Shown here piece by piece: positions 39,971 through 53,323 of a stretch of 64,000 bases of DNA. Below the pieces are notes generated by a model, which worked only from the letters and a program-made list of their open reading frames with translations, was not told the DNA's origin and did not search any database. Both the position numbers and the translations under genes were made by a program. How positions within the stretch are numbered: the first letter of the stretch is position 1; every line of letters starts with the position of its first letter. The DNA comes from Neocallimastix lanati (nom. inval.) (Eukaryota > Neocallimastigomycota > Neocallimastigomycetes > Neocallimastigales > Neocallimastigaceae): assembly GCA_016946835.1 (NCBI GenBank), contig JACVTC010000006.1, positions 1,887,501 to 1,951,500 on the forward strand, in the 5' to 3' direction.

Positions 39971-42900
39971 AATAATTAATCTATTTTCAAACGAATAAAA
40001 TACTTTCATTATTTGGTTATCAACCAATCCCATAATTTATAATAAACCAAATAATACACCTATACATCTATTTCATTTATCAAGACTATCTATCCCCGAT
40101 AAAATAAAATTATGGCATAGGAGATTAGGGCATTTTTATATTAATCCCATCAAAAACAAATTATTAAAAATTGATATTAAATCAAAATGTCCTATTTGTT
40201 CTAATTCAAAATTAAAAAATTTTTCCATATAAAAGATCTATAAATAAATCTAAATCCATTTTCGAATTAATCCACTTGGACCTTGTTGGGCCAGTCAATG
40301 AATCAATTCATGGAAGTAAGTATTTCCTCTCAATTCTAGATGATTTTTCACGTTATGGATGGGTCCTCTTTCTCGACAACAAAAGTGAATCGTTCGATAA
40401 ATTTCACTCTTGGTATAAAGAAATCAATAATATTTTCAATAAATCTATATCTTTTATTCGTACCGATAATGGAACGGAATTCAACAATAGAAAATTCAAA
40501 ACATTCTGTACCAATAATGGGATTGTTCAACAATTTACTATCCCATATTCTTCCCAACAAAATGGTCGTGCGGAACGCTTTAATGGTATCCTTATAAATT
40601 CTGCTAAAGCCTTATTAAACGAGGCTCAATTAAATCACGAATTCTGGGAATATGCTGTTGATACACATAACTATATACATAATAGAATACCACACTCTGG
40701 TATCCAAAACAAAATACCTTACGAAATTTTATTTAAATCAAAAGTTGATTATTCTCACTTTAAGGTTTTTGGATGTCGCGTATTTTTCTACGTTCCAAAA
40801 TCTTTTCGAAATAAATTTGACAATAATGCTTTACCAGGCATTTTCCTGGGTTATCATCCGTATTCTTCAGCATACAAAATTTTTAATTTGTCTTCTAATA
40901 AAATTATTCTTTCCCGCTCTGTTGAATTTTTTGAAAATAACCCTGGCAATTCTAAAATCACTTCTTCCATCCCCAAGGATTTCTACTATTTTATTCCCAA
41001 TTCCGAAATCAGGGGGAGCGACTTACTTAGTAATAATGATTCCAAAAGATTCAACCATTATAACTTTTTTAACAATAACAATAACAATAACAATAACAAT
41101 AACAATAACAATAACAATAACAATAACAATAACAATAACAATAACAATAACAATAACAATAACAATAACAATAACAATAACAATAACAATAACAATAACA
41201 ATAACAATAACAATAACAATAACAATAACAATAACAATAACAATAACAATAACAATAACAATAACAATAACAATAACAATAACAATAACAATAACAATAA
41301 CAATAACAATAACAATAACAATAACAATAACAATAACAATAACAATAACAATAACAATAACAATAACAATAACAATAACAATAACAATAACAATAACAAT
41401 AACAATAACAATAACAATAACAATAACAATAACAATAACAATAACAATAACAATAACAATAACAATAACAATAACAATAACAATAACAATAACAATAACA
41501 ATAATAATAACAATAATAATAACAATAACAATAACAATAACAATACAAATAACGAAGTAATAAATGCAATATACAACAATTCAATAAATGACAAAAGACC
41601 AAAACTAACAAATCACAAATCATCTACACCAAAAACTCACAATAATACAAACTTAAAAGAACCAAAAGATTTTTATGACATATTCAATCTACCAGATAAG
41701 GATGAATGGTTGGATGCCGTTAACAAAGAACTAGAAAATATGGAACAACTTAACGTGTTCAAACCAATAAAATCCATTCCAAAGGGAGTAAACATAGTTT
41801 CCTGTAAATGGGTTTTCAAATATAAGCTGGATTTCAACGGAAATATCCTTGTACGCAAAGCACGTTTAGTCGCAAGGGGATTCACACAAAAGTTTGGTAT
41901 AGACTACTTACTTACCTTCTCGCCTACTTTAAAACATGATTCACTGCGAATAATTATAGCAATTGTAGTTCAGAAAAACTTTAAAATTTTTCAATTAGAC
42001 ATTAATTCAGCATACCTAAATGCCGACTTGGGCGAAGACATTTATATGAGGCCACCTCAAGGTCACCCATTATTCAATAAAGTTTATTTTAAATTAAACA
42101 AAGCCTTATATGGTTTAAAGCAAGCCGGCAGGGAATGGAACGAAAAATTGGACTCTACACTATTAGAAATGAAATTTAGAAGATTGAATAGTGAACCTTG
42201 TATCTATGTGAAGGAAAATAAATTGAAGGAAATAATATGTATTCTTACGGTATATGTTGATGATATACTTTTAATAGGCAAGGAGAATGTAATAATAAAT
42301 ATTAAGGAACAAATTAAAATGAATTATAACATTAAATATATAGGTGAAGTAGATTTCGTCATTGGGATAAAATTTGAAAGACAAAGTGATGGTTATATTA
42401 TACATCAAAGAGGATATTTAAGAGAATTACTAAATAAGTTTAGACTGACTAATTGCGCACCTGTAAGAAATATGAAGCCATTAGAAAATAAGGAATTAAG
42501 AAACAAAAAATTTAATGAAACCTTTTACAGAAGTGCCATCGGGAACCTCCTATACCTTGCAATTTGTACAAGACCAGACATATTATTTTCAGTAAATCAA
42601 GCAGCAAGAAAAAGCAAAAATCCTACTTTGGAGGACTGGATTAACGTAGAAAAGATTTTCAAATACCTAAAGGATACTGAAAATTATGGAATTAAATTCT
42701 CAAAGAATAGCTCATTAAAAATATTTGTGGACGCCGATTATGCTGGATACATTGATACAAGAAAATCAACCTCCGGTTTTCTGATGATGATGGGAGATGC
42801 ACCTACTAGATGGTATTTTAAATTACAACATTGTGTTGCAACTTCAACGGCAGAATCAGAATACTATAGCGTAAACGAATGCGCTAAGCATAGTCTTTGG

Positions 42901-43187
42901 TATATGAACCTTTTAAATGAGCTAAATATCAATCTTAACTATGTAATAATAAATGTTGATAATAAGGCAACAATATATAACTGTCAGAATCATTCTATTA
43001 ATGCGAAATCAAAACATATTGATATAAAATATCATCATATAAGAGATCTCGTTAAAAAAGGATAAAATAAGATTAAAATATATAAAATCAGAGAATAATC
43101 TAGCCGATGGGTTCACTTATTATCTGAATAATTCATTAATGGATAAATTTAGAAATACACTTCTCGAAAGAATCAAAGATTAAAGGG
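39971..43187 (+). pseudogene. copia pol: integrase, reverse transcriptase, RNase H
   Basis: The pre-integrase zinc region KLWHRRLGH...CPICSN reads in a third frame (40041-40237). A slip near 40235 leads to the long open frame ending at 43065. Integrase shows the DDE residues in LDLVGP, RTDNGTEF and QNGRAERFNG. A run of 158 Asn follows (41071-41544). The reverse transcriptase has WLDAVNKELENME, CKWVFKYKLDFNG, LDINSAYLNADLGEDIYM, the catalytic YVDDILLIG, and LYLAICTRPDILFSVNQAAR. RNase H has FVDADYAG, RKSTSGF and STAESEYYSVNECAK. After the stop at 43065 the last about 40 residues (KSENNLADGFTYYL) continue one base out of frame to 43187. All catalytic residues are present, so damage is confined to frame breaks. 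Confidence 0.85.
41071..41544 (+). repeat. (AACAAT)n array coding for about 158 Asn in copia pol
   Basis: An almost perfect hexanucleotide array, with one ATAATAATAACAATAATAAT interruption near 41502. It lies in frame between integrase and reverse transcriptase. The Thr-Ile, Leu and Cys-Tyr ORFs in other frames are artefacts of it. Confidence 0.97.
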
Positions 43188-43220
43188 TAATACATCAGAA
43201 AAACAAATCTAATTTTTACT

Positions 43221-43231
43221 ACATGTGGGAG
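43221..43231 (+). promoter_or_regulatory. Polypurine tract of the copia element
   Basis: ACATGTGGGAG directly before the TG of the 3' LTR. GTGGGAG is the usual form in copia elements. It would prime plus-strand DNA synthesis. Confidence 0.75.
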
Positions 43232-43411
43232 TGTGAAATGAGATAAATACCAAATATAAGAATTAATATTTAATATATTTAACCAATAGAATTAATTATC
43301 TAAATGTATAAAATAAGCATGATGTATTTTTTATTTTTATTTTTACTTAACACTTTTATAATAAAATAAATACCAAAATATAATATGAATTGTTAATCAT
43401 CTGAGTTAAGA
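43232..43411 (+). repeat. 3' LTR of the copia element
   Basis: Same 180 bp as 37328-37507 with one A for G. It is followed by the AAATA duplication. Confidence 0.92.
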
Positions 43412-43666
43412 AAATATGAATAGTTAAATATATAGTTTTTAATTTTATAACGTGATTGGATATTAAATTTTATTTTTAATAATAATGAAAATTTATTATA
43501 TCCATCATATTTTTATATATGTATTTCAAATGAATAAAAGTTCTTTTATATTATAATATTAATTTTAAATGAATAAAAACAAAAAAATAACAATAAAAGC
43601 AATAATTAATAATTAATAAGTGTAAAATTTAAAATAAATTGAAAAAATTGACAAAATATAATAAAT

Positions 43667-44903
43667 ATGTTCTTTTCGGAGAATTTATTAAATCCACAAA
43701 TAGATACTAATAAGAAAAAAAATAGTAAAAGAAGCAGAAAAAATTCAAAAAATAAAGAGGAAGAAAGTGAAAATGAAAATGAAAATGAATTATTAATTTT
43801 TGGATATGCATGTCATATTTTTAGGTAAAATAATTGAAAAAAGTAAATTATAAGCATATTTCGATTTTTAAATTAATACAAAACATATACATTTAGAGAT
43901 GATTTAAATGCTGAAAGATTAGAAAAAGAAAATGGTGATTTGCTAATTCCATGGCACGATGATGAAGAATATTCATTATTTTTAGATAGGTAATCATTGA
44001 AACAATTTTAAAAATTTTACTTTTTATTAATTATTCATTGAATTAAAAAGCAAAGAGATTTAATATATAAATATTATTTCATTTATAAATATTTCATTCA
44101 ATCTATAGAAAATATGGTAAAAATTATATAATTTAATTGTAATAAATCTTAATAATTAAATTTCATTAGAATTTCAATGAAATATTTTTATTTAATTATA
44201 ATTAATAATAAATTTATTGATTATTATTTATTTATTTTTTTTTTTAATCAGATATGACGTAAGAAATTTAATTGAAGATAAAATAACATTGGAAAAATTA
44301 GAAAATATAACAAATTCCCCAAATATAGAAGAATCTCTTTATGATGAAGAAAGGTATCAAGATCTTGATTCTGAAGAAGAAAAATTAAATGAAATGTCTG
44401 AGGATGAACGAGAAATATATTTAGGTACATATTTAAAATATATAATATTTAAAAAGTATTAATGGAAAAAGAAGTAAAATTTAAAACTATTTTTTAAATA
44501 TAAAGAAATTAAGAGGGAAAGAAAAAGAAAAGAAAAAGAAAAAGGAGAAGAAACTGATGGTAAATATAATCTTTAATAATGAGTATTTGAATTCTGTGGA
44601 AATCAAAATTTTAATGAATTTACTTTAAATACAAATTATCAATAAATTTATAACAATATATAGAAGATACAAAGTCTGATAGTTCGGTGGATATTGAAGA
44701 GGTTTGTAAAATATTATAAATTTATATAAATTATTAATAAATATCTAATGTTTATTAATAAAATTAGCCATCAACGGAAAAACAAAGAAAAATTATTGAA
44801 AAAACTGCAAAATTTGTAACAGAAAGTTCAAATCCCCAAATTGAAATTATAATACAGGTAAATAATAATCGATTAATATATAAAAAAAAAATTGTTTTAA
44901 TAA

Positions 44904-44966
<63 letters not shown>

Positions 44967-46136
44967 TTAAAATATAGGCAAAACAATCGAGTAATCCATT
45001 ATTTAAATTTTTAAATAAAAATGATGTTTTATACCCATATTATGAACGTATTTGTCTATTAATGAAAATGGGATTATATACGTATTCTAAAGAAGAAATT
45101 AATAATTCTGAAATCAATAATAATACTAATAATGAAAGAAAAATGAAAGATAATGCTATTTATGAAAATTTACCTGAAGATACAACTAAAAATGACAAAA
45201 TTAAAGAAGATAAAGGTGAAAATAGCATGGAAAAAAATGATGAAGAAAAAAAATTTGAGGATTTAGAAAAAAATATGTAAATATTTATATAATTTTAATA
45301 ATGATTAGTTTATTTATATAATTATTGATTAATTTTTATATATATTTATTTATATAATTATTGATTGATTTTTACATATATTTATTTATATAATTATTGA
45401 ATGATTTTTACAAATTTTTATTTACATAATTATTGATTAATTTTTATATATTTATATCTTTATATTTTTATTTATTTATTTATTTAAGTCCTGAAAATAT
45501 AAAAATAATAATAGAAAAAATGGCGAATTATATAGCTAGAAATGGTACTGAATTTGAAACATTAGTAAGACAAAAAAATATAGGGGATGAAAGGTTTTCA
45601 TTTATGCAACCATGGGTAAATATAAGCTATAAGTAATAAAAATATTAATAATAATAAAAAAAACTATATAAAATATAATTAATGAAAACAATAATAATAA
45701 AAAATAAAATAAAATAAAATAAAATAAAAAAAAAAAAAATAAAAATAAAAACAGAATGAATATCATAGTTATTATAAGTATAAGATTAATAAAAGTTTAA
45801 CAATTAAACAAAATAATAATTCAAATAATATACAAAATAATAACGATAATCAAAATAATGACATTAATGAGGACAATATTGTTTCTGATAGTTTAAAAAC
45901 TAAAGATGGTAATCATATATATGATGAACCAAAACAAATAAAAGAAGAAAATAATGGTAATTTTTAATGAAAATTAATGATTAAAATAAATATAAAAATA
46001 ACTTTTATTCTCTAATATTAATATTATAATATTTAATAATTTAATATCATATATAGATATGAAAGCAATAAAAGCAAAAAGACTAAAGAAAATGAAAGAA
46101 ATAATTGCAAAAAAAAGATTAAAAAAGGATTTATAA
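43667..46136 (+). CDS. SWAP/SFSWAP-type splicing regulator (437 aa)
   Basis: A nuclear protein expected to bind splicing factors and regulate alternative splicing. Ten exons close in phase: 43667-43824, 43897-43989, 44252-44424, 44506-44559, 44664-44701, 44768-44857, 44978-45276, 45489-45615, 45755-45956 and 46057-46136. The N-terminus carries the DRY_EERY domain: LLIFGYACHIFRDD, LLIPWHDD, LDRYDVRNLI and YDEERYQDL. Two SURP modules follow at about residues 176-220 (KIIEKTAKFVTE...NPLFKFLN...YPYYERI) and 305-358 (IIIEKMANYIARNGTEFE, FSFMQPWNEYHSYYKYKI). A Lys/Glu-rich linker separates them. Unlike animal SFSWAP there is no Arg-Ser-rich C-terminus, only a short basic end (KAIKAKRLKKMKEIIAKKRL). 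The 3' LTR of the copia element ends about 250 bp upstream. Confidence 0.88.
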
Positions 46137-47236
46137 TTGTAAATTACCTATTTATTATAATTAATATATAAAGTTAAATGTTTCAAATTTAGAAGTTTAA
46201 AAATATTTAATATTAATATTTTTAAAACTATATAAAATGTAAAATAATAATAATATTAATAATAATAATTATAAATATTAAGTTATTGACTTATTATATA
46301 TATTATATATATATATATTTATATATTAATTGATCATTAAAAGTTAATTATTATTATTTATAAAAAGTATAGTTCAATAAATAATTAAAGATTATTTTAT
46401 TTTAAATTGTAAAAATATAATTTTCTAACTTTATAAAATATTATATTTAATATGGAATTAAGTTGTCTGGGTTTAACTGTATTAAAAAAAAAAAATATTG
46501 TTTAAAAAGTTTTTTTTTTTCTTAAATATTTTTTAAAAAAAAAAAAAATTGATAAATATATATATAAATAATTATAAAATAAAGTTAATAGATTAAATCA
46601 AAATATCAATAAAATTCAAAAATTTATACTTTGAAATTAAAGTTTTAAAATGAAATGTATATATATTTAAATTATTAAAATTTATTATTTAAAACTTTAA
46701 TTTATTATTATTAAAAATGTTTATAAAATAAGTTTATTGAAATAAGAAGTAAATATATATATATTTTAAGAAAATTAAAATAAAATATATAAAATATTTA
46801 ATTATATAGACTATTGTTTTTAATATTAATTTTTATTTATTATTTTATTTGGTTTTATTATTTATTATTTTTTTCTATTTAATTATTTATACATTTATAT
46901 TTAATTATTTATTTTATATTATTATATTTTTATTTTTATTTTTATTTTTATTTTTTTTTTTATATATCCTTTTTGTTCTTTTATTATTTTAATTTATTAA
47001 TATATATATATAATATTAAAAATAAAATAAATATATATCTATATATATATATATATTTTTTATTAAACCGTTTTTGTTCTTTTATTATTTTAATTTATTA
47101 ATAAATAAATAATTATATATATATATATAATTAAAAATACAATAAACATAATATAAAAGAACAAGAAAGAAAAATATTGATATAATATTTTTTATACTTT
47201 AGTTTTTATTTCTATATTTTATTATTTTATTTGAGC
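46137..47236. other. Intergenic region
   Basis: No gene. A TTTTTGTTCTTTTATTATTT motif occurs twice (46970 and 47073), each beside a TA repeat. Confidence 0.75.
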
Positions 47237-50200
47237 ATGATGCTTAAATATAAATGTATATTTATATTCTTTCTTTTCATAGAATATATATTTGCGAAAG
47301 TAGTAGAGGAATATTTTAATTCTTGGGATTCATTAATTGATTATAATCCAGAGAATAAGGATGATGAATATGTGTTATATATAGAAAAAAAAATATCTGC
47401 TTCTTCTAAATCGAATGATTTTTTAAGTAAATATAAAACTGTGACAATTAAAGGAAAAGATGAAAAAATAAGAATTATTTGTACATCAAGTTCTTCTGAG
47501 AATGATCCAAATTTAGAATTAACATACCTATTTAAATTTTCAAATCAAAATGATGAATTGAATTTAACATTAGAAAACTTGACTTTTTCTTCTTGTAAAA
47601 TACCACAAGTTGTTTTAGAAGGTCCAAATGTTTCAGTTACTTTAAATAATATTGATTTCACACAAAATGATGATTCAGCACTTCAAGCTACCAGTATTAA
47701 ATCTGTTAATATAAAAAATTGTAAATTCAGGTATTAAAAAGAACACTTAATATTTTTAATAATATTTAATAAAAAAAATAATTCTAAATTTAAAAATTTA
47801 TTGAACATTCATAATTCATTAGAACAAATTATAAATATTAATATATTTTATTTATTTATTTATTTATTATTGATATTATTATTGTTACAATTATTACCAT
47901 GTATATAATAGTAAAAGCAAGAAAGGTACAAGACCTCAAATTTATATTGAAAATAAAAAAGATTTCAGAACAATGATTAATATGGAGAATTGTACAGGTA
48001 TTGAAAATACAAATGATATTAAAGATGTAACATCATCTGGTGGTTGGGGTTACTTCTCAAATTCGGAAATACATTTTAAAAATATTTTATCTAATGGAAA
48101 CAAAAGTGATAACAATGGAGGTATTTTTTTTTTTTAATAAAAAGTAAAATAAAATAAAATAATTAATAATTTTCAAAATTATTAATTAATAATATATTTT
48201 ATGTGTTCAATAGCTGTTTTTAATATAAGAAATTGTACTGGTGAGATTACTGATTCTGAATTTAAAAATAGTAAATTTAATGGAAAGGGAATTATCTATC
48301 AGCATTGTAAATATTTATAAAACATTTATGATTCATTTTATTTCATAATTATTTATTATATTTTTTTTAGAAACTTATAAAACGAATTAATAAATATATT
48401 ATATCATTTTTATTATAAAATTATAATGATGGGTAGACTCTGTTATAAAGTATGATAAATAAATTTATATATTTTAACAATTACTCAATAAATTATTATG
48501 TATAAAATATTAATTATAAATAATATTATTATTATTATTATTTTTTTTTTATAAATATTTAGCATTAAAAATACAACGTTCCATGATAATGAGGGATATG
48601 GATGTGGTTTGTACTATGTTTATGGTACAACTTCAGATTCTCTTGATAAATATGAGCCATCTATAATAGAAAATTGTACATTTGAAAGTAAGTATTAAAT
48701 TATAAATATGCTTCTACAATAAAAATTAATATTAAAATATTAAATATATTATTTTATTTAAATTTTATTGAAATATAAATATATATTTATAGATAATGTT
48801 GGTATTGATACACAAAGAGCTGGTGCTATTTACCTTGAAGGTTCTCAAACAGTTAAAGTATATAACAGTAATTTTAAGAATATTAAAGTCATATCGCGTG
48901 GAGGATGTTTTCAAATTAATGGAAACTCATATATGTTAGTTGATCATTGCTATTTTGATACAATTTATGCTTCTGATGCTGGTGCTATTTTTAACTCAGG
49001 TTATGATAGTAAAGTGGAAATTAAAAATTGCTATTGTAAGTATAAAAAATTTGAATAAATAAAATTTTTATTTTATATTTTATTTAAAAAAAATTATTAA
49101 TATATATATATATGCATATATATTAAAAATAGTTAAAGAAATTTATGCAAATACAGGTGCTATTGTAAATTCAAATAGTGGTAATAGTATTCTTGTTGAA
49201 GATACATACATTGAAGAATCATTTTCTCAAAAAGGTTAATTATTAATAAAATTAAATAACTAAATAATATATTGGATTAAATAATATTTTTATATATAAT
49301 TAATAAATTTTTTTTATTTATTCCTGAATTTTTTAGCATTATTTTATATGGTAGAATATAATGCAAAAACATATGCCATATATAATAATATTACAATTGT
49401 AAATAGTATTGGTAAATATATTAGATATATTTAATACCATTAATAGGGTCATTACTATATAAATGCATATATTTATAACATATATATTATTAATTTTTAA
49501 ATTTATTTATATATTATTAAAAAACTTATATATATTATATAATATTTCAGGAAGTGATGGTTTATTATATCTATACAAGAATTCATATGAAGATTCAGAT
49601 GTTACTTTTAAAGTAACAAATAGTAAATTTATAAATAATGGACATAAATCAAAATCTGCTTCGTTTACAGCAAATGCTTCAACATCAACTGTATCCACTG
49701 CAGCTCCAGTGATTAATATTTCAGATGTGGGACAATCTGTATGTATTTTTATATTTATTTTTAATGGATTCAAAATAATACATTAATAGCCATATATATA
49801 TATATATTTTTTTTTAATTTTTTAAAGACGGTTATAATCGACAATTGTGAATTTATCGGAAATAATATTAATATACAAACTGGTATTGGAGGAGCACTTT
49901 CACTTAATTTAAGTAGAAAAAAACCTTTAGAATTTACTAATTTAAAATTTATTAATAATACCGTTAGCGGAAATGGTGGTGGATTGTAATTTATATTATT
50001 TAGTTTTTTTTTTTTTGTATATTAAAAAAACTTTATATTAATAATATTATTAAATCTTTATAAAATTATAATGAAAATTATTAAATAAAAAATTATTATA
50101 ATATTTTTTGTTTAAAAACTAAATAAATAATTCATATCAATATTATTAATGTTTAATTACTTAACTTGTTTTTATAAATGTACTATTTATATGTTAATAA

Positions 50201-51800
50201 AAAAACAAAAAACAAAAAAAAAAATAAAAAAAAAAAATTTTTTTATGATAAATAGATATGTAGGTCCCTTGGATTCTGAAGATGCTATTATTGATATGAA
50301 ATTCGAAAATCTTTACTTCGAAGGTAATCATGCTTCTGGTAGTGGTGGTGGTTTATATATTGATAACATTAAGCCAAATTCATATGATATTTTTAGATCA
50401 TTTATTTTAACCAATTTAACCTTTATTAACAATTCTGCCGATGAATGTGGTGGTATGTAGTTTAAAATTAAAAAATAATATTATATTCTATAAGTAATAA
50501 TATATAAAATATTTTTATTAATGATGTTATCATTACAAAATAATAACAATAATAAAAATATATTAATTTAGGTGGAATGGTCGTTCAGTCCGATATCTTT
50601 AAAGATTACACATTTGAAAATTTTATTTTCAAAAGAAATTATGCTAAAGTCGGAGGTGGTGCATATGTTAGTATTATATAATATATTAAATTATGATTTT
50701 TTTATATCACAATTTCTTATATATGTAACTAATTATTTTCAATGTTTTAATTTTTTTTTCTTTTTATTTTATTTTATTTTATTTTATTTTATTTTAAATT
50801 AAAATATTATAATAATAAAAAATAGTATACTGATAGCATTAATTCAATTCCAAAGTTTTACCCTGATCCACCATTTAGTGAAGGAGATTCTTCAAGTTTC
50901 GGTAGATTCTTATCTTCTGAACCAAGCAAATTTGAATTTAAAGGGAAATTTGAAAATAATTTAGAAATTTACAGTGGAAAAGAATTAAAGAGTTATACAT
51001 TTGAATTACTTGATTCATGGAATAATCTTTATGTTTCAGAAAATGTATTTTCAAATGTTAAAACTTTAACTTTCTTAGCTATTAAAATTATCGATGAAAA
51101 AGATTATATTGAATATAATGATAAAACCAGTGAAAATGCAATTATTAGAGGAAATACGTTTGAATTGTTTGATCAAGGTATTTATTTTATAATTACCATT
51201 ATTATAATTATTTGAATTAATACTAAATATTTATTAAATAATATATTAATAATAATAATATTTATATAAAATAATAGGTATTTGCCAACTTGATCAATTT
51301 AGAATTTATGGTAAACCTGGTGTATATTACTTAGTTTTCTATATTCTGTAAGTGTATTAACATTATTTTAAATATATTTTATTTTATTATTGAAATTTTT
51401 AAATCAAAATTAATTTATTATTCTATATACAAAAATGAAAAAAAGTTTATCTGGTCATAGTAACCTTGTCCATCAAAACTTAACTGCAAGAGTAACAATT
51501 ACTGATTGTCAATCAGACATTACAGGACTTTTCCCATTTAATTCTGAAAGTGTTCCTGGTTACACAGAATGTCAATCTCCTAAATGTGAAAATGAATATC
51601 ATTGTGAAAATAATGGAAACTGTATTAGACCACCATCAGATGATCCAGATGTTGTTTTCTGTGAATGTCAAGCCGGTTTTAAAGGACGTCTGTATGTATA
51701 TACATATATACATATAAATATATATATATGTATTTATTTAATATATTATATAAAATGGATGTATTAATTTTATATATATAATTTTTTTTTTCTATCATTA

Positions 51801-51847
<47 letters not shown>

Positions 51848-53323
51848 TATTTAATAATTTAAATATATATTTTACATTATATAGTTGTAATGAGATTGAT
51901 TACTACCAATGGAAGGCAGCTAGCTCTATCTTTAATATTACTAATATTATTTTAATTATAGTATTAATTTTATGTGGTGTAGCAATTATTATATATAGGA
52001 ATAAAAAAATATTCTCTACTGCTTTTCCATGGTTATTATTTATCTGTAATATTAATTGTATATTTGCCCTTTGTTCAATCTTCTTCTTTGATGTTAAACC
52101 AAATACACAAATGTGTATTATTTATCCATTAATACATTATATCAGTTTCATATTGTTATGGGGTGTTATTATGTTTATGTTCTATAAATCGAAACTTCTT
52201 CCACTTTCACCTAAATCCACTACTGCTTCTGGTCAAATTAGTATTAGACAATCATTCTTTGTTCAAAGTTCAAATAACACTAATGAAGGTAAAGCTGAAC
52301 CACAAAAACAAAGTAATCAAGATATGAATAGTACATCATTATTTGAAACATCATCACAATCAAGAGCAAGGGAAGAATCAATTCATTTAGTATTAACCAT
52401 TATTTTCTCAGTTGCTTACATTATATTCGTCGTTATATGGCTTATTTTAGCTTTAAATAATAAAGATGAAGTTGAAGAAAATGCCTTATCTAATGGACAA
52501 ATTATTAGAGTATGTAAAGTTAATTACCTAGAGCCAGTAACATATGTTCAATTATTCCTTCTTCTCTTTGGAATTACATTTACTAACAGAAAATGGTCAC
52601 TTGGTGGTTTCCATATTGATCTTAGACACTTTGCTTTTGGTATGGCTAATTGGATTTTATGTGGACCTTTCATTACGGTATGTTAGAGAAAAAAAAAATA
52701 AAAATTTATTAATAAATAGAAAATATATGAATACATATTAAATATTAAATACATAATTATATATTATAATATAATAAAAAGATTATTACTTTTACTATGA
52801 TGAACGATAATCCAAGTGCTCAACTTTCTTTATACAGAGTCAGTATTATGCTTTCAATGACTGTAAGTTTCTTTTTATTTATTTATTTATTATTTATTTA
52901 TTTGTTTGTTTGTTTGTTTATTATTATTTTTATTATTAAAAACATGAATTATCTAAAATATATGCTATATTAAACATATTTAAATAAATATTAATTATTT
53001 AAAGAGATTAAAAAAAAAAAAAAATAAGAATTAAAAAACTAAAACAAAAATTTTAATACTATATCTATATAATAATATATACATATATATATATATAGCC
53101 AATTATTCCAATTATTGTAATTCCTAAACTATTATTACTTAATGATAAGAATGTTGAATCTGAAGAGTATTCAACCTTTGCTATTCCATTTAGTGAGAAG
53201 CAACAATCCAAACTTGCTTCAGCTTCGAATTACAACTCTGAAATATCTAATTCTCAAACTGGAACTGGAGCTGCTTCTTCATTCCAAGGAAAAGCAAGTA
53301 CGACTGAAGGAAGTATGATATAA
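47237..53323 (+). CDS. Class C-like 7TM receptor with beta-helix and EGF ectodomain (about 1,247 aa)
   Basis: Probable cell-surface receptor. The start at 47237 gives a signal peptide (IFIFFLFIEYIFA). Seventeen exons: 47237-47730, 47912-48120, 48214-48306, 48563-48687, 48793-49035, 49133-49234, 49337-49411, 49551-49738, 49828-49985, 50256-50452, 50572-50666, 50826-51177, 51278-51347, 51446-51691, 51885-52677, 52782-52862 and 53099-53323. Exons 1-11 encode a right-handed beta-helix-like ectodomain of repeated turns such as IKNCKF, IENCTFE, VTNSKFINN, LTFINNSA and GGGLYI. Exon 14 adds one EGF module with six Cys. Exons 15-17 hold seven helices and, in TM7, IPIIVIPKLLLL, recalling the PK motif of class C receptors of GABA-B type. 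A Ser-rich tail follows. All junctions are in phase except exon 3 to 4, where one base is missing or a microexon was overlooked. Ligand unknown. Confidence 0.8.

Larger units (their letters stand above)
37328..43411 (+). mobile_element. Ty1/copia LTR retrotransposon
   Basis: The two LTRs (37328-37507 and 43232-43411) are each 180 bp and differ at one position only (G or A after CATGATGT). A 5-bp target duplication AAATA flanks the element (37323-37327 and 43412-43416). The order inside is gag with zinc knuckle, protease, integrase, reverse transcriptase and RNase H, which is the copia order (integrase before RT). The 3' LTR is preceded by the purine tract GTGGGAG, a usual copia polypurine tract. 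LTR identity says the insertion is young, yet the coding frame is broken at several single-base sites. Confidence 0.95.

Noticed and set aside
41058-41623. Long Leu-only, Cys-Tyr and Thr-Ile ORFs on both strands
   Set aside because: Other frames of the (AACAAT)n array in copia pol.
52544-52741. 65-aa ORF overlapping the class C-like 7TM exon
   Set aside because: Out-of-frame shadow of exon 15, which is in phase with its neighbours.
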